Positions 8,758-17,564 are shown, counted from the stretch's first letter. The stretch: DNA of 64,000 nt from Paraburkholderia sp. BL23I1N1 (GCF_003610295.1 NZ_RAPV01000001.1:4092001-4156000); one strand, 5' to 3'. Program-made: numbers and translations. Notes: generated by a model from the sequence alone, not told the origin.

Positions 8758-9125
8758 AAGCGTCCTCACCGAAACGTTGAAGAAGGACCGGGAAAGCTTG
8801 TTGGCTTTTTACGATTACCCGGCGGAACACTGGCAGCATCTGCGCACGACGAACGCGATCGAGTCGACGTTCGCGACCGTGCGCCACCGCACCACGCGTA
8901 CGCGCAACTGTGTGTCGCGAGCGACCTTCCTGGGTCTGGCATTCAAGCTGATCGAGGAAGCCGAGAAAACCTGGCGCCGTATCAACGGTCCTGAACAGAT
9001 CAAGCTGTTGCTGGAGGGCATAGCCTTCAAGGACGGCGAACCGGTGCAAGACGATCAACCGGTTCAGCAGAAACTCGCCGCCTGAAAGCACCTGTCTTCA
9101 AGTTGCCCATACACCACTCTTGACG
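8745..9125 (+). mobile_element. IS256-family remnant (transposase C-terminus)
   Basis: The frame ending at the TGA at 9083-9085 encodes about 110 residues matching the C-terminal part of Mutator/IS256 transposases: KDRESLLAFYDYPAEHW, then LRTTNAIESTFATVRHRT with the conserved TTNAIES motif, and a terminal helix KLIEEAEKTWRRINGPEQ. The catalytic Asp residues upstream are absent. The right end probably lies near 9125 (after CACCACTCTTGACG), and the left end is cut at about 8745. It sits between two truncated genes, so a deletion between an IS256 copy and the rarD-like gene is likely. Confidence 0.82.
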
Positions 9126-9426
9126 TTAGCTCGGCTGCGTCTTCAGGAATCGTGTGTGTGAGGGAGACATTTTCGATGTAGTCGTCCGGCACCGAGAGAA
9201 TCAAGGCATTGTCGACGGACAGCGTGTAGTAGTCGTGCTGGAACGGCACCTCATTGATACAAATCTTCGAGGTGTGTTGCCCAATTGTTTGGGTCTGGCA
9301 TTTGGGTGCTGCGGCGAATGCCGGCACAGCGCCAAGCAGGAAAGCGAGGGCGAAAAGTCTTTTCCTATTGATCTTGTGTTTAGGGAAAGAGTCCCGAACG
9401 CCAATAACGTCAGGCCTAACATTCAT
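9064..9426 (-). pseudogene. Secreted protein of unknown function, C-terminus replaced by IS sequence
   Basis: From the ATG at 9426 the frame encodes a basic N-region and a hydrophobic helix (KRLFALAFLLGAVPAFAAAP) typical of a Sec signal peptide. Then follows a small domain (CQTQTIGQHTSKICINEVPF...LSVPDDYIENVSL) with two Cys residues that could pair. From about TSRVVYGQLED onward the codons lie in the IS256 remnant, so the native C-terminus was lost. The family is not recognised. It may still be exported as a shortened protein. Confidence 0.5.
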
Positions 9427-9470
9427 GTCGGCACGCCAGATTAAATCTTGAGTAATTCTGGCAATCTTCT

Positions 9471-10373
9471 TTATTTTGTTTTCGCTGAAAAACTAAACAG
9501 CTTCGCACACGTGAAATCGACGAACACCCTAAGCTTCGGCGACAACTGCCGACTCGATGGCCATAGGATCGAGAACTGTCCAGGGGCGATCCGGTGCCCG
9601 TCGAGCAACGTCGTGAGCGTGCCCGTCGCGAGCGCGTCGCGAACCAGAAAATCCGGCATGTACCCAATGCCAAAGTCCGCTATGACAGCCTCGCGCAGCG
9701 CTTCCATGTTGTTGCAGGTTATCGACGTCCGCAGGTTCGCAGGCTCACTGCCATCCGCCAACAGTTCCCACGGCTGGAGCTTGCCCGTTGTTGGAAAACG
9801 GTAGCGCACGCACGCATGCACTTCCAGGTCGCGCAGCGTGTGGGGCATGCCGGCTTGCGCGAGATAACCGGGCGACGCGCACAACAGGAAGCAGAATGCG
9901 CCGAGACGGCGTGACATCAAACTCGAATCCGTCAGCGCGCCGCTGCGGATGACCGCGTCGAAACCGCCTTCCACGACGTCCACGAGCCGGTCGTTGAAAT
10001 CCAGATCAAGTTCGACATCGGGATAGCGGCGCGTGAATTCCGGCAGCACGGGCAACAGGAATCGATAGCCGATCGCGGGCAGGCTGACGCGCAGCCTGCC
10101 GCGAGGCGTTTGCGCAGCCTCCGACAGCACGGCCTCGGCATCGCGCAGATCTTCCAGTATCCGGTGACAGCGATCGTAGAAATGACGTCCCTCATCGGTG
10201 AGCGTGACCTTTCGTGTGGTGCGGTGAAAGAGCCGCACGCCGAGCGATTGCTCCAGCTTTGCAATCGTCTTGCCAACCGCCGACGCCGAGATACCGAGCT
10301 TCTGGCCCGCGGCAACGAAGCTCAGCGTTTCCGCCGTGCGCACAAATGCAACGATTCCGTTGAGGTTGTCCAT
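9471..10373 (-). CDS. LysR-family transcriptional regulator
   Basis: The product is 300 residues from the ATG at 10373 (MDNLNGIVAFVRTAETLSFVAAG); the upstream TTG at 10403 is less likely. The HTH is at residues 5-65 (GQKLGISASAVGKTIAKLEQSLGVRLFHRTTRKVTLT) and the effector domain spans 90-295 (RLRVSLPAIGYRFLLPVLPEFTRRYPDV). It belongs to the large group of LysR proteins of the 'RTTR..LT..G..FY' type. It is divergent from the DHA2 efflux gene at 10540 across a 166-bp AT-rich promoter region and probably controls that gene. Confidence 0.93.
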   Translation of the reverse strand: MDNLNGIVAFVRTAETLSFVAAGQKLGISASAVGKTIAKLEQSLGVRLFHRTTRKVTLTDEGRHFYDRCHRILEDLRDAEAVLSEAAQTPRGRLRVSLPAIGYRFLLPVLPEFTRRYPDVELDLDFNDRLVDVVEGGFDAVIRSGALTDSSLMSRRLGAFCFLLCASPGYLAQAGMPHTLRDLEVHACVRYRFPTTGKLQPWELLADGSEPANLRTSITCNNMEALREAVIADFGIGYMPDFLVRDALATGTLTTLLDGHRIAPGQFSILWPSSRQLSPKLRVFVDFTCAKLFSFSAKTK

Positions 10374-10539
10374 CTCGCTCCGATGCGCGTAAAACCGATT
10401 CAATTCAGGAATTTAACTCCGTTATCAACGGAATTCCACCTTGTTTTTATTCGATTGAATCCGAATTATCGTTGATCGCTCTGCCGGGCGTGCACATCCA
10501 TGAGGCTTTGCACAGACCGGCTTCCTTTGGGGAGCGTCG

Positions 10540-12123
10540 ATGAGCAACATCTTTTCTCCGGGTTCATTCGGACGGCCAGTCGCGATTCTCACGGCCGTTT
10601 GTCTTGCCGCGCTCGCGTTGCCGCTCAGTTTTTCGGCTGGCGCGTTGGCCACGCCGGCGATCGGGCGGGAACTCGCCGGTGGCCCAGTCGAGATGAACTG
10701 GATCACGAACGCGTTCATGCTGACCTTTGGCAGCCTGCTGATGGCGGCGGGGGCACTCGCGGACCGCTTTGGACGCAAGCGCTTATTTGCGATCGGCGTA
10801 AGCGGATTCACGCTGGTCTCGCTATTGCTCGGCTTTGCACCGTCGATCCTGATTGTCGATTTGCTGCGCGCCATTCAGGGTGTTGCCGCCGCGGCCGCGC
10901 TGGCTGGCGGGACTGCGGCACTCGCGCAGGAGTTCGATGGCCGCGGGCGCACCCGGGCATTCAGTCTGCTCGGCACGACCTTCGGGCTTGGCCTTGCATT
11001 CGGCCCGGTGCTGGCCGGTTTCATGATCGAGCACTTCGGTTGGCGAGCGATCTTCGCGACGGGTGCGGTAGTGGGTGTCCTGGCGCTGCTGTTCGGCGTG
11101 CCGCAGATGCGTGAATCGCGCGACCCGGACGCGCAGTGCATCGACTGGGCGGGCATAGCAACGTTCACGGGCGCATTGTCGTGCTTCACGTTCGGTGTGA
11201 TCCAGTCCTCGGAGAGCGGCTGGTCGAGTCCGCTCGTCGTCGGATTCCTGTTGGGTGCGGTACTGCTGGCCGCCGCGTTCTGGGTCATCGAAACGCGAGT
11301 CGCGCGGCCAATGCTCGATCTCTCTTTGTTCCGCTATCCGCGTTTTGTCGGTGTGCAAGTGCTGCCGATCGCGACCTGCTACTGCTACATCGTGCTGCTC
11401 GTCGTGTTGCCGCTGCGTTTCGTCGGTGTCGACGGCTACAGCGAGATCGACGCTGGCTTGCTGATGCTCGCTCTGTCCGCACCGATGCTCGTCGTGCCGC
11501 TCGCCGCCGCGATGCTAACGCGCTGGATCTCCGCCGGTGTCATCTCGGGTATCGGCCTGTTGATCGCTGCGGCCGGTCTGTACTGGCTGATCGCTGGTTT
11601 GGCCGACGGCACGAGCCATGCGGTGATTGCACCATTGCTCACAATCGGTGTTGGTGCCGGGATGCCGTGGGGATTGATGGACGGCCTGTCGGTGAGCGTA
11701 GTACCGAAGGAGCGTGCGGGCATGGCGACGGGTATCTTCAGTACCACGCGCGTGGCAGGCGAATGCATTGCACTCGCGACAGTCAGCGCAATTCTGGCCG
11801 TGCTGACGCAGGCACGCGTGCTATCGACCCTGAAACCTCATGCGATACCAGCCGAAGTGTCCGAAGCCGCGGCGCGGCTTGCTGCTGGCGATCTCGATCG
11901 TGCATCGGCGCTCCTCCCCGACGTCGCCCGCGCAACACTGCAGCACATCTATGCCGACGCGTTCGGTCTTTTGCTCGGGGGATTGATCGTCGTTACGCTG
12001 CTATGCGCGATCACGGTGTTCGTGATGCTTGGCCACACTCACGCCGACGACGATGCGTCGGCGAAACATGGGCTTCGTGAGCTTCGTGAGCGCGTGACGA
12101 CAAGCGATCGAGAACACGCTTGA
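10540..12123 (+). CDS. MFS drug exporter, DHA2 (14-helix) family
   Basis: The product is 527 residues with about 14 hydrophobic segments. The motif-A loop is GALADRFGRKRLF (residues 71-83), and the motif-C-like stretch LGTTFGLGLAFGPVLAGFMIEHFGWR lies near residue 150-170, with FWVIETR after the central helices. Length and helix number match DHA2/EmrB-QacA proton antiporters of the inner membrane. A large C-terminal loop (residues 425-480, rich in Ala/Glu) precedes the last helix. There is no EmrA-like partner in the neighbourhood, so it probably acts alone. The divergent LysR gene is the likely regulator. Confidence 0.9.
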   Translation: MSNIFSPGSFGRPVAILTAVCLAALALPLSFSAGALATPAIGRELAGGPVEMNWITNAFMLTFGSLLMAAGALADRFGRKRLFAIGVSGFTLVSLLLGFAPSILIVDLLRAIQGVAAAAALAGGTAALAQEFDGRGRTRAFSLLGTTFGLGLAFGPVLAGFMIEHFGWRAIFATGAVVGVLALLFGVPQMRESRDPDAQCIDWAGIATFTGALSCFTFGVIQSSESGWSSPLVVGFLLGAVLLAAAFWVIETRVARPMLDLSLFRYPRFVGVQVLPIATCYCYIVLLVVLPLRFVGVDGYSEIDAGLLMLALSAPMLVVPLAAAMLTRWISAGVISGIGLLIAAAGLYWLIAGLADGTSHAVIAPLLTIGVGAGMPWGLMDGLSVSVVPKERAGMATGIFSTTRVAGECIALATVSAILAVLTQARVLSTLKPHAIPAEVSEAAARLAAGDLDRASALLPDVARATLQHIYADAFGLLLGGLIVVTLLCAITVFVMLGHTHADDDASAKHGLRELRERVTTSDREHA

Positions 12124-12172
12124 TGCGTGGTCTGATCAGAATGAACCGCCGGTCAATGCCGGGCTGGATCGA

Positions 12173-13024
12173 TTAGAAACTGACGAAGGCCTGCACAAGC
12201 CGGTTAAAAGCGCCGGCGTTGGAGACATTCATGCCGTGTGATGCTCCGGCGATGGTTTGACTTTCCGCATTGTCGATCCACTCCGTGAGCTTTTCGACGT
12301 TGTTGCGAAACATGCGAGGGCTCCGTTGTCCCTCGATCAACAGCGTCCTGCATTTCACATCGCGTGCGCTTTCGTGGGAATAGGCGGGCAACGGATCGCG
12401 GAACTGCTTGGGCAGCGTGCCTGCGTTGTCGATGGCCATGGTGCGGAACGCGACCGGACTCTTGCGCCATGATCCAGGCACGCTCACCGAGTCGACGAAC
12501 AGCTCCAGTCCCGCGTCGATCTGGTGGCTCTCAATGAGTTCAGCGACGCGTGCGCGCAGCACATTGGCTGCGGCCGGCAGCGAAGCGTCCGGCGTCCCTT
12601 CGATCTGCAGCGGACCGCCCGGGTCCGCCAGCGTCAGCGATTTCACGAGCCGCGGATAGTCGCGTGCGACATGAAACGCCACGCAGCCGCCGCGCGAATG
12701 CCCGACCAGATGCACCGGCCCAAGGTCGATCGCCTCGATGAATTCGGCCAGCTCGGCGACATGCGTCTGCCAGCCGAACTCGCTCTGGATACAAGCTTCG
12801 CCTGCCGGCCAGTAGTGGCTGAGACTCACCGAGATGCAGCGGAAATGCCGCGACAGCGCCGCGGTCTGTGCGCTCCAGTAGCGATAGTCGCAAAGCGAGC
12901 CGTGCACGAATACCAGCGGTTCGCCTTCTCCGCACTCGACGTAGGGCACGCAGATGCCCGATGCGATGGTCGCAAACGACAGTTCGGGTACGGCAAGCAC
13001 TGAGAGGTCGGTACGGGCGTTCAT
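12173..13024 (-). CDS. Alpha/beta-fold hydrolase
   Basis: The start is the ATG at 13024 behind AAAGGAGCC; longer upstream frames overlap the divergent LysR gene. The product is 283 residues with the oxyanion-hole motif VFVHGSLCDYRYW near residue 38, the nucleophile elbow VGHSRGG near residue 113 (Ser), and a catalytic His in GASHGMNV near residue 263. The Asp is probably in the preceding 'LIEGQRSPRM' region. It is cytoplasmic, since no signal peptide is seen. The family includes esterases, lactonases and haloperoxidase-like enzymes; the substrate is unknown. It is divergent from a LysR gene 82 bp away. Confidence 0.88.
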   Translation of the reverse strand: MNARTDLSVLAVPELSFATIASGICVPYVECGEGEPLVFVHGSLCDYRYWSAQTAALSRHFRCISVSLSHYWPAGEACIQSEFGWQTHVAELAEFIEAIDLGPVHLVGHSRGGCVAFHVARDYPRLVKSLTLADPGGPLQIEGTPDASLPAAANVLRARVAELIESHQIDAGLELFVDSVSVPGSWRKSPVAFRTMAIDNAGTLPKQFRDPLPAYSHESARDVKCRTLLIEGQRSPRMFRNNVEKLTEWIDNAESQTIAGASHGMNVSNAGAFNRLVQAFVSF

Positions 13025-13106
13025 TGGGGCTCCTTTGCCGGCACTATGCCCGATGTCGATACCCAAGAAAATCGCGTAATATTGATCGAATCTATCTATT
13101 TTTCTG

Positions 13107-13970
13107 ATGCCAAGCCAATTGAAAGCTCTCGACATCGATGTCATGACCATGATCGTCGCCGTCGCCGACACCGGCAACATCAGCCGGGCGGCGGAGGTGG
13201 TGCATCGTTCGCAATCGGCGGTGAGCATGCAGATCAAGACGCTCGAGGCCGCGCTCGGCAAGCTGCTTTTCGTTCGCAAGCCGAGAAGCGTCGTCCCGAC
13301 CCAGGACGGCGAGGTCCTGCTGACTTACGCTCGCCGCATGCTGGCCTTGCGCGACGAGGCATGGGCGGCGGTGGTTCGGCCGGACGTGACCGGGCGCGTG
13401 AGCATCGGCGTGCCGGACGATTACGCCTCGTCGCTGCTGCCGCCGATTCTCAAGAAATTTTCCGCGACCTATCCGAAGGTCGAGATTCAGGTCGTGGGTT
13501 TGCCGAGCGTCGCGCTCGCGCCGATGGTGAAAGATGGATCCGTGGATCTGGTCTGCGCGACGCGAGTCAAAGGCTTGTCCGGCGAGTTCATCCGGTTCGA
13601 ACCGATGGACTGGGCCGCGGTACCGAGTGCGCACGAAATATGGCAGGAAAGGCCGCTGCCGATCGCCGTCTTCTTACCGGGCAGCGTGGCGAGGGAGAAC
13701 GCAATTCGCAGCCTCGAGCGCGCGAAGATCACCTACCGAACGTCGTATGAAAGTCCGAGCCTGCTCGGCCTCTTGTCGATGGCCGAAGCGGGACTTGCCA
13801 TCGTGCCGCTTGCGCGATGTGCGGTCCCGAAGCACTTCGCGCTGCTTGGACCGGCGCAAGGTTTGCCCGAGATCGCGCCACTCGAAATGGTGCTCGCGCG
13901 AAGTACGGGCTCAAAGCGGCCTCCGTGCGATTTTCTCGCGGAAAAGATTCTTGCCGAGTTGAGACGCTAG
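13107..13970 (+). CDS. LysR-family transcriptional regulator
   Basis: The product is 287 residues from the ATG at 13107 (MPSQLKALDIDVMTMIVAVADTG). The HTH at residues 10-65 includes NISRAAEVVHRSQSAVSMQIKTLEAALG, and the effector domain begins near residue 92 (GRVSIGVPDDYASSLLPPILKKFSATYP). The VPDDYA motif is typical of the HexA/YhjC-like group of LysR proteins. It is divergent from the alpha/beta hydrolase, its likely target, and its last codon lies 7 bp from the convergent GNAT gene. Confidence 0.92.
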   Translation: MPSQLKALDIDVMTMIVAVADTGNISRAAEVVHRSQSAVSMQIKTLEAALGKLLFVRKPRSVVPTQDGEVLLTYARRMLALRDEAWAAVVRPDVTGRVSIGVPDDYASSLLPPILKKFSATYPKVEIQVVGLPSVALAPMVKDGSVDLVCATRVKGLSGEFIRFEPMDWAAVPSAHEIWQERPLPIAVFLPGSVARENAIRSLERAKITYRTSYESPSLLGLLSMAEAGLAIVPLARCAVPKHFALLGPAQGLPEIAPLEMVLARSTGSKRPPCDFLAEKILAELRR

Positions 13971-13977
13971 CCGCGGC

Positions 13978-14508
13978 CTAGCCGTCAATCGGATGAGCGG
14001 GCGTATCCAGCAACAACTGATAGAAAGCCAGATCCAGCCAGCGACCGAACTTGAAACCGACTTCAGGTAGCGTACCCACGTGCTTGAAGCCAAGTCGTTC
14101 ATGCAACACGATGCTCCCGGCGTTCGTCGCGTCAATGCCGCCCATCATCGCGTGAACGTCGTTCTGTCGAGCCGACGCAATGAGTTCCTGCATCACCACC
14201 CGGCCAAGCCCTTGACCACGACAGTCCTTATGCACGTACACCAAGTGTTCCACCGTGTACTTGTAGGCCGGCCACGCCCGGAACGTGCCATAGCTTCCGA
14301 AGGCAAGCAGCGTTCCAGCGCTGTCCTCGACGCCGATCACCGGAAAACCGCCCGTCCGTTTCGCGTCGAACCAGGCTGTCATGTTCTGCGCGGTCCGAGG
14401 CTTGTAGTCGTAGAGCGCGGTTGAATTCAGAATCGCCTCGTTGAAGATGTCGAGGATCGCATCGGCGTGGCGCTCGAAAGTACAGTGGACGATGGCGTGT
14501 TCGCTCAT
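13978..14508 (-). CDS. GNAT-family N-acetyltransferase (Pat/Bar-like)
   Basis: The product is 176 residues. The GNAT fold is visible as FGSYGTFRAWPAYKYTVEHLVYVH, the acetyl-CoA loop CRGQGLGRVVMQELI (Q/R-x-x-G-x-G/A) near residue 95-110, and SIVLHERLGFKHVGTLPEVGFKFGRW. The pattern resembles phosphinothricin and related amino-acid N-acetyltransferases, which acetylate a free amino group with acetyl-CoA in the cytoplasm. Its start overlaps the stop of the upstream regulator as ATGA, with AAGGAGAACCTG inside that gene, so the two are translationally coupled. It therefore probably responds to the same signal as the Xre-cupin regulator. Confidence 0.88.
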   Translation of the reverse strand: MSEHAIVHCTFERHADAILDIFNEAILNSTALYDYKPRTAQNMTAWFDAKRTGGFPVIGVEDSAGTLLAFGSYGTFRAWPAYKYTVEHLVYVHKDCRGQGLGRVVMQELIASARQNDVHAMMGGIDATNAGSIVLHERLGFKHVGTLPEVGFKFGRWLDLAFYQLLLDTPAHPIDG

Positions 14509-15092
14509 CAGGTTCTCCTTGAATTAGATGGGAATGTTGTCAGCGCCACTGCATAGCGGGCCTGCTTGCGGCTTGAGTTTAGAAAAACAATGCGCTGGTC
14601 GAGCACCATGGCAAGGCAGTCGCCGGTGTCGAGTTGCCATGCCGTTTCACCGACGATGACTTCCATTTCGCCTTCGAGCACCCAGACCTGCTGATGCGTT
14701 ACCACGTTGCGCACCACATTCTCGAAGGCGACGCTTTCGCCCGGCGGGAAGATCACCTCAACCAGTTCGAGCGGCGACGCGAAGCCACTCGGTGACACAT
14801 GCCGGCGAACGTAGCCGGAGGCGGGATCTTTCCAGACCTGTTGGTCCGACAGTCGCGCGAGCGGCTGTTCCTGCACGCTTTGGGGCTCACCCGAAAGCAA
14901 CGCGGCCAACGTGACGCCCAGCGCATCAGCCAGCTTGTTGAGCACGACGGCCGTCGGGCTGGTCTCCTGACGCTCGATCAGCGAAATCATGGAGCGGCTT
15001 ACTCCGCTCGAGTCAGCTAGCTCGTCGAGCGTGTAGCCGCGAACCTTGCGCAGGTCACGGACACGTTTGGCAATGAGGGCGTCGATATCCAT
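14508..15092 (-). CDS. Xre-family regulator with C-terminal cupin domain
   Basis: The product is 194 residues. Residues 8-62 are a Cro/C1-type HTH (VRDLRKVRGYTLDELADSSGVSRSMISLIERQETSPT). Residues 100-185 are a small cupin barrel (VIFPPGESVAFENVV, VLEGEMEVIVGETAWQLDTGDCLAM). This architecture is typical of small-molecule-sensing repressors such as PuuR-like and SutR-like proteins. It is followed without gap by the GNAT gene (ATGA overlap). The start codon sits about one turn of mRNA after a good -10 box, so the message may be leaderless. Confidence 0.92.
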   Translation of the reverse strand: MDIDALIAKRVRDLRKVRGYTLDELADSSGVSRSMISLIERQETSPTAVVLNKLADALGVTLAALLSGEPQSVQEQPLARLSDQQVWKDPASGYVRRHVSPSGFASPLELVEVIFPPGESVAFENVVRNVVTHQQVWVLEGEMEVIVGETAWQLDTGDCLAMVLDQRIVFLNSSRKQARYAVALTTFPSNSRRT

Positions 15093-15098
15093 CGATCC

Positions 15099-15126
15099 AG
15101 TATAGTGGATTTTTCGTCCATTACAA
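15099..15126 (-). promoter_or_regulatory. Predicted promoter of the Xre-GNAT operon
   Basis: On the minus strand TTGTAA (15126-15121) is followed after 16 bases by TATACT (15104-15099). The expected transcript start would be at or next to the A of the ATG at 15092. The -10 box lies inside an imperfect dyad (ATCCA-N6-TGGAT), and TGGA-N7-TCCA overlaps the spacer, as expected for an autorepressor operator. Confidence 0.5.
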
Positions 15127-15197
15127 TGGCATGGAGATTCGCGGTGTTACCGCGGGTAGGCGGTGAGGTTCATGTCTCACGGGGGTAAAGCGACCCG

Positions 15198-16271
15198 CTA
15201 CATGCTGGCATTTTCGACCACGCGGCCTTCCGCGCGCCAGCGGAGCATGCCGCCGGCAAGGTTGGCAACCCGCTCGAATCCGGCCTGCCGCAGCATGATC
15301 GTGGCCTGTGCCGACCGCCCGCCAGCCCGGCAGACCGTCACGATCGGGCGCTCCTTCGAAAGTTCGGCGGCGCGCGTTGCCAGCTCGCCCAACGAAATAA
15401 GCGTGGCCGCGGGGATGCGCCCCAGCGGTCCGTCGAACTCGTCGGGCTCGCGGACGTCGAGGATCTCGACGGCAGGCAGATTTTCTTCGAGCCACTGGGC
15501 GTTGATTTCCCAGATGCCCGCAAAGCTGCACGTCAGCGGCGCCCAATCGGGTTCCGTCATCTGCGCCGGGACGCTCGCCGACAGGCCGCATTTCAGGTTC
15601 GCAGGCACCGCGACGTCGATCTGCTTCGGATGCGCCAGATGCAGGTTCGTCATGTAACCGATGAAGTCGTCTTCGCACAGTTCACCGCCAAGGCGCGGAT
15701 TGAAGCGCCGTTCCTCGCCCACACTGGTCACCGTCAAACCGCGATAGTCGTGAGCCGGATAAAGCAGGCACGCGGCGGGCAGCGTGAAAATGTGGTTGTG
15801 GACCGCGCGATACATGGCGCGCGCGTCACCACGCTGGAAATCCGTGCGGCCAGTGCCCCTGATCAACAGGCAATCGCCGGTAAACGCCATGGTCTCGTTG
15901 TCGAGCACGAGCGTGATGCAGCCGTCGGTATGACCCGGCGTTGCACGGACCACCAGGTATCGCGTGCCGAACTCGATCCTGTCTCCATGGTTCAGATAGC
16001 GGTCCGCGCCTTCGGCGCCGCTCGCAGCCGATATGGCAATCCGGCTACCTGTACGGCGATTCAGCATCCATGCCCCGGTCACGTGATCGGCGTGGACGTG
16101 GGTGTCGATCGTGTACAGCAGATGCAATCCAAGCTCTTCGATCAGGGCGGTATCCCGGCGCACCTGTTCAAATACCGGATCGATCAACACAGCTTCTCGC
16201 GTGGTGCTATCCGCAAGAAGATACGTGTAGGTTGAAGACTGCTGATCGAATAGCTGCCGGAAGGTCAACAC
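15198..16271 (-). CDS. Persulfide dioxygenase-rhodanese fusion protein
   Basis: The product is 357 residues from a GTG at 16271 preceded by GGAG. Residues 1-235 form an ETHE1-like metallo-beta-lactamase domain: THVHADH at residues 57-63 (His58, His60, Asp62, His63), a metal His in TPGHTDG near 113, and TGDCLL near 132. These are the non-haem iron ligands and second-shell residues of persulfide dioxygenase. Residues 255-357 form a rhodanese domain with active-site Cys in VCRAGGRSAQ. The same natural fusion (PRF) was characterised from Burkholderia phytofirmans; it oxidises glutathione persulfide to sulfite and moves sulfane sulfur to or from thiosulfate. It is cytoplasmic and lies downstream of a peroxiredoxin gene in the same direction. 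Confidence 0.92.
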   Translation of the reverse strand: MLTFRQLFDQQSSTYTYLLADSTTREAVLIDPVFEQVRRDTALIEELGLHLLYTIDTHVHADHVTGAWMLNRRTGSRIAISAASGAEGADRYLNHGDRIEFGTRYLVVRATPGHTDGCITLVLDNETMAFTGDCLLIRGTGRTDFQRGDARAMYRAVHNHIFTLPAACLLYPAHDYRGLTVTSVGEERRFNPRLGGELCEDDFIGYMTNLHLAHPKQIDVAVPANLKCGLSASVPAQMTEPDWAPLTCSFAGIWEINAQWLEENLPAVEILDVREPDEFDGPLGRIPAATLISLGELATRAAELSKERPIVTVCRAGGRSAQATIMLRQAGFERVANLAGGMLRWRAEGRVVENASM

Positions 16272-16282
16272 GATTTCGCTCC

Positions 16283-16302
16283 GCGCCCGCTTGTGCGGGC
16301 GC
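16283..16302 (-). promoter_or_regulatory. GC-rich hairpin abutting the ribosome binding site
   Basis: Perfect 8-bp arms (GCGCCCGC and GCGGGCGC) around a 4-base loop lie in the 65-bp spacer between the peroxiredoxin and persulfide dioxygenase-rhodanese genes. The hairpin ends directly before the GGAG of the latter. On the minus strand the T-run precedes rather than follows it, so it is not a classic terminator for the upstream gene. It could protect a processed message or limit translation of the second gene. Confidence 0.5.
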
Positions 16303-16336
16303 TTAAAAATGGCGGCCCATGGAGCGCCGCCAAGCC

Positions 16337-16993
16337 TTACTTCGGTTGCTCAACGTACCGCAGGTACGGTTTCACGGTTTTGAAACCCTGCGGATATTTT
16401 TGCATCGCGGCATCGTTGGAAACGGAGGTTGGAATGATCACGTCGTCACCCGGCTTCCAGTTCACCGGCGTCGCCACCGCGTGTTTCGCGTTGAGCTGGA
16501 GCGCGTCGAGCAGCCGCAGCACTTCGTCGAAATTGCGGCCGGCACTCATCGGATAGACGAGCATGGCTTTGACTTTCTTGTCCGGTCCAATGAGAAACAC
16601 CGAGCGTACGGTTGCGTTGTCTACCGCCGTGCGCGGGCCGCCGCCTGCTTCCGGATGAATCATGTCATAAAGCTTCGCGACCGTCAGGTCCGCGTCGCCG
16701 ATCAGCGGGTAGCTGACCTCGTGACCCTGCGTCTCCGCGATATCCTTGACCCACTCGTTGTGGTCGCTGACGGGGTCGATACTGAGCCCGATAATTTTTG
16801 TGTTGCGCTTATCGAATTCCGGCTTGAGTCCTGCCAGGTAGCCGAGTTCCGTCGTGCAAACAGGGGTGAAATCCTTGGGATGCGAAAACAGGATCACCCA
16901 ATGGTCGCCAATCCATTCGTGAAAGCGGATCGTCCCCTCGGTGGTTTCGGCGGTGAAATCGGGAGCGTCTTCTCCTAGTCGAATCGACATCAT
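16337..16993 (-). CDS. 1-Cys peroxiredoxin (Prx6-type)
   Basis: The product is 218 residues. The peroxidatic Cys is in PKDFTPVCTTE at about residue 46, with the supporting Thr in the same motif and the Arg in a later strand (GRNFDEVLRLLDALQL). The C-terminal dimerisation domain ends YPQGFKTVKPYLRYV, as in Prx6 proteins. It would reduce hydrogen peroxide and alkyl hydroperoxides in the cytoplasm; no second resolving Cys is evident. Two adjacent ATG codons (16993, 16990) can start it. It is upstream of the persulfide dioxygenase-rhodanese gene, which suggests a joint role in peroxide and sulfane-sulfur stress. Confidence 0.93.
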   Translation of the reverse strand: MMSIRLGEDAPDFTAETTEGTIRFHEWIGDHWVILFSHPKDFTPVCTTELGYLAGLKPEFDKRNTKIIGLSIDPVSDHNEWVKDIAETQGHEVSYPLIGDADLTVAKLYDMIHPEAGGGPRTAVDNATVRSVFLIGPDKKVKAMLVYPMSAGRNFDEVLRLLDALQLNAKHAVATPVNWKPGDDVIIPTSVSNDAAMQKYPQGFKTVKPYLRYVEQPK

Positions 16994-17564
16994 CAGTCTC
17001 CATTGGTTGGGTGCACCGGGGTACCCGTGCTGCGCTCGGAGCGACGTCCTCCAGGCTGCCTGGGTAGTTAGTCAGGCGATTGATCTGACTTGAGATCACC
17101 CTCCGGCTGGTTGCACCGTATCACGCTGGAGGACCATCTGCGGGTGCAGCAAATTCAGAAGCTTTCCCCAATAGCCGCGATGCGGAACAGGCACCCGGAC
17201 GTGCTGCAAGTCGCCCCTATAGCGTAGAACAAAAAAGACTGTCGCTGTAGGGAGAGCGTAGGGTGAATCCGCAGTCGTGGCGGCGCGTTTGCTGGCACTC
17301 CGAAGAAAAAGAACGCGCACGTTGCGTCATGCCCGAACCCGGATTTCCGCTTCAACCCTGGCTGTTCGCTGCACTGCAACCAGCGTGGAATTATTTTGAC
17401 GGCGTCCGGCGATTCGATATCGGCGGCTAGATTCTTGACATATCTATCGGATATCCTTACTGCCGCAATGAACAGTGTGGTATCGGGACGCGCTCATCTT
17501 TTTCGTTCGAGAACTCCGGCCTCTGCACAATGCCAATAAAAACATAGCCACTACGGGACCCACC
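16994..17564. other. Divergent intergenic region
   Basis: No gene is supported between the divergent peroxiredoxin and lipoprotein genes. A partial dyad GATCT-N6-AGATC at 17082-17097 lies about 90 bp upstream of the peroxiredoxin. A perfect -35 box TTGACA at 17435-17440, with a poor -10 (TACTGC after 17 bases), lies upstream of the lipoprotein. Short minus-strand frames at 17.1-17.4 kb have no domain and no ribosome binding site. Confidence 0.55.
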
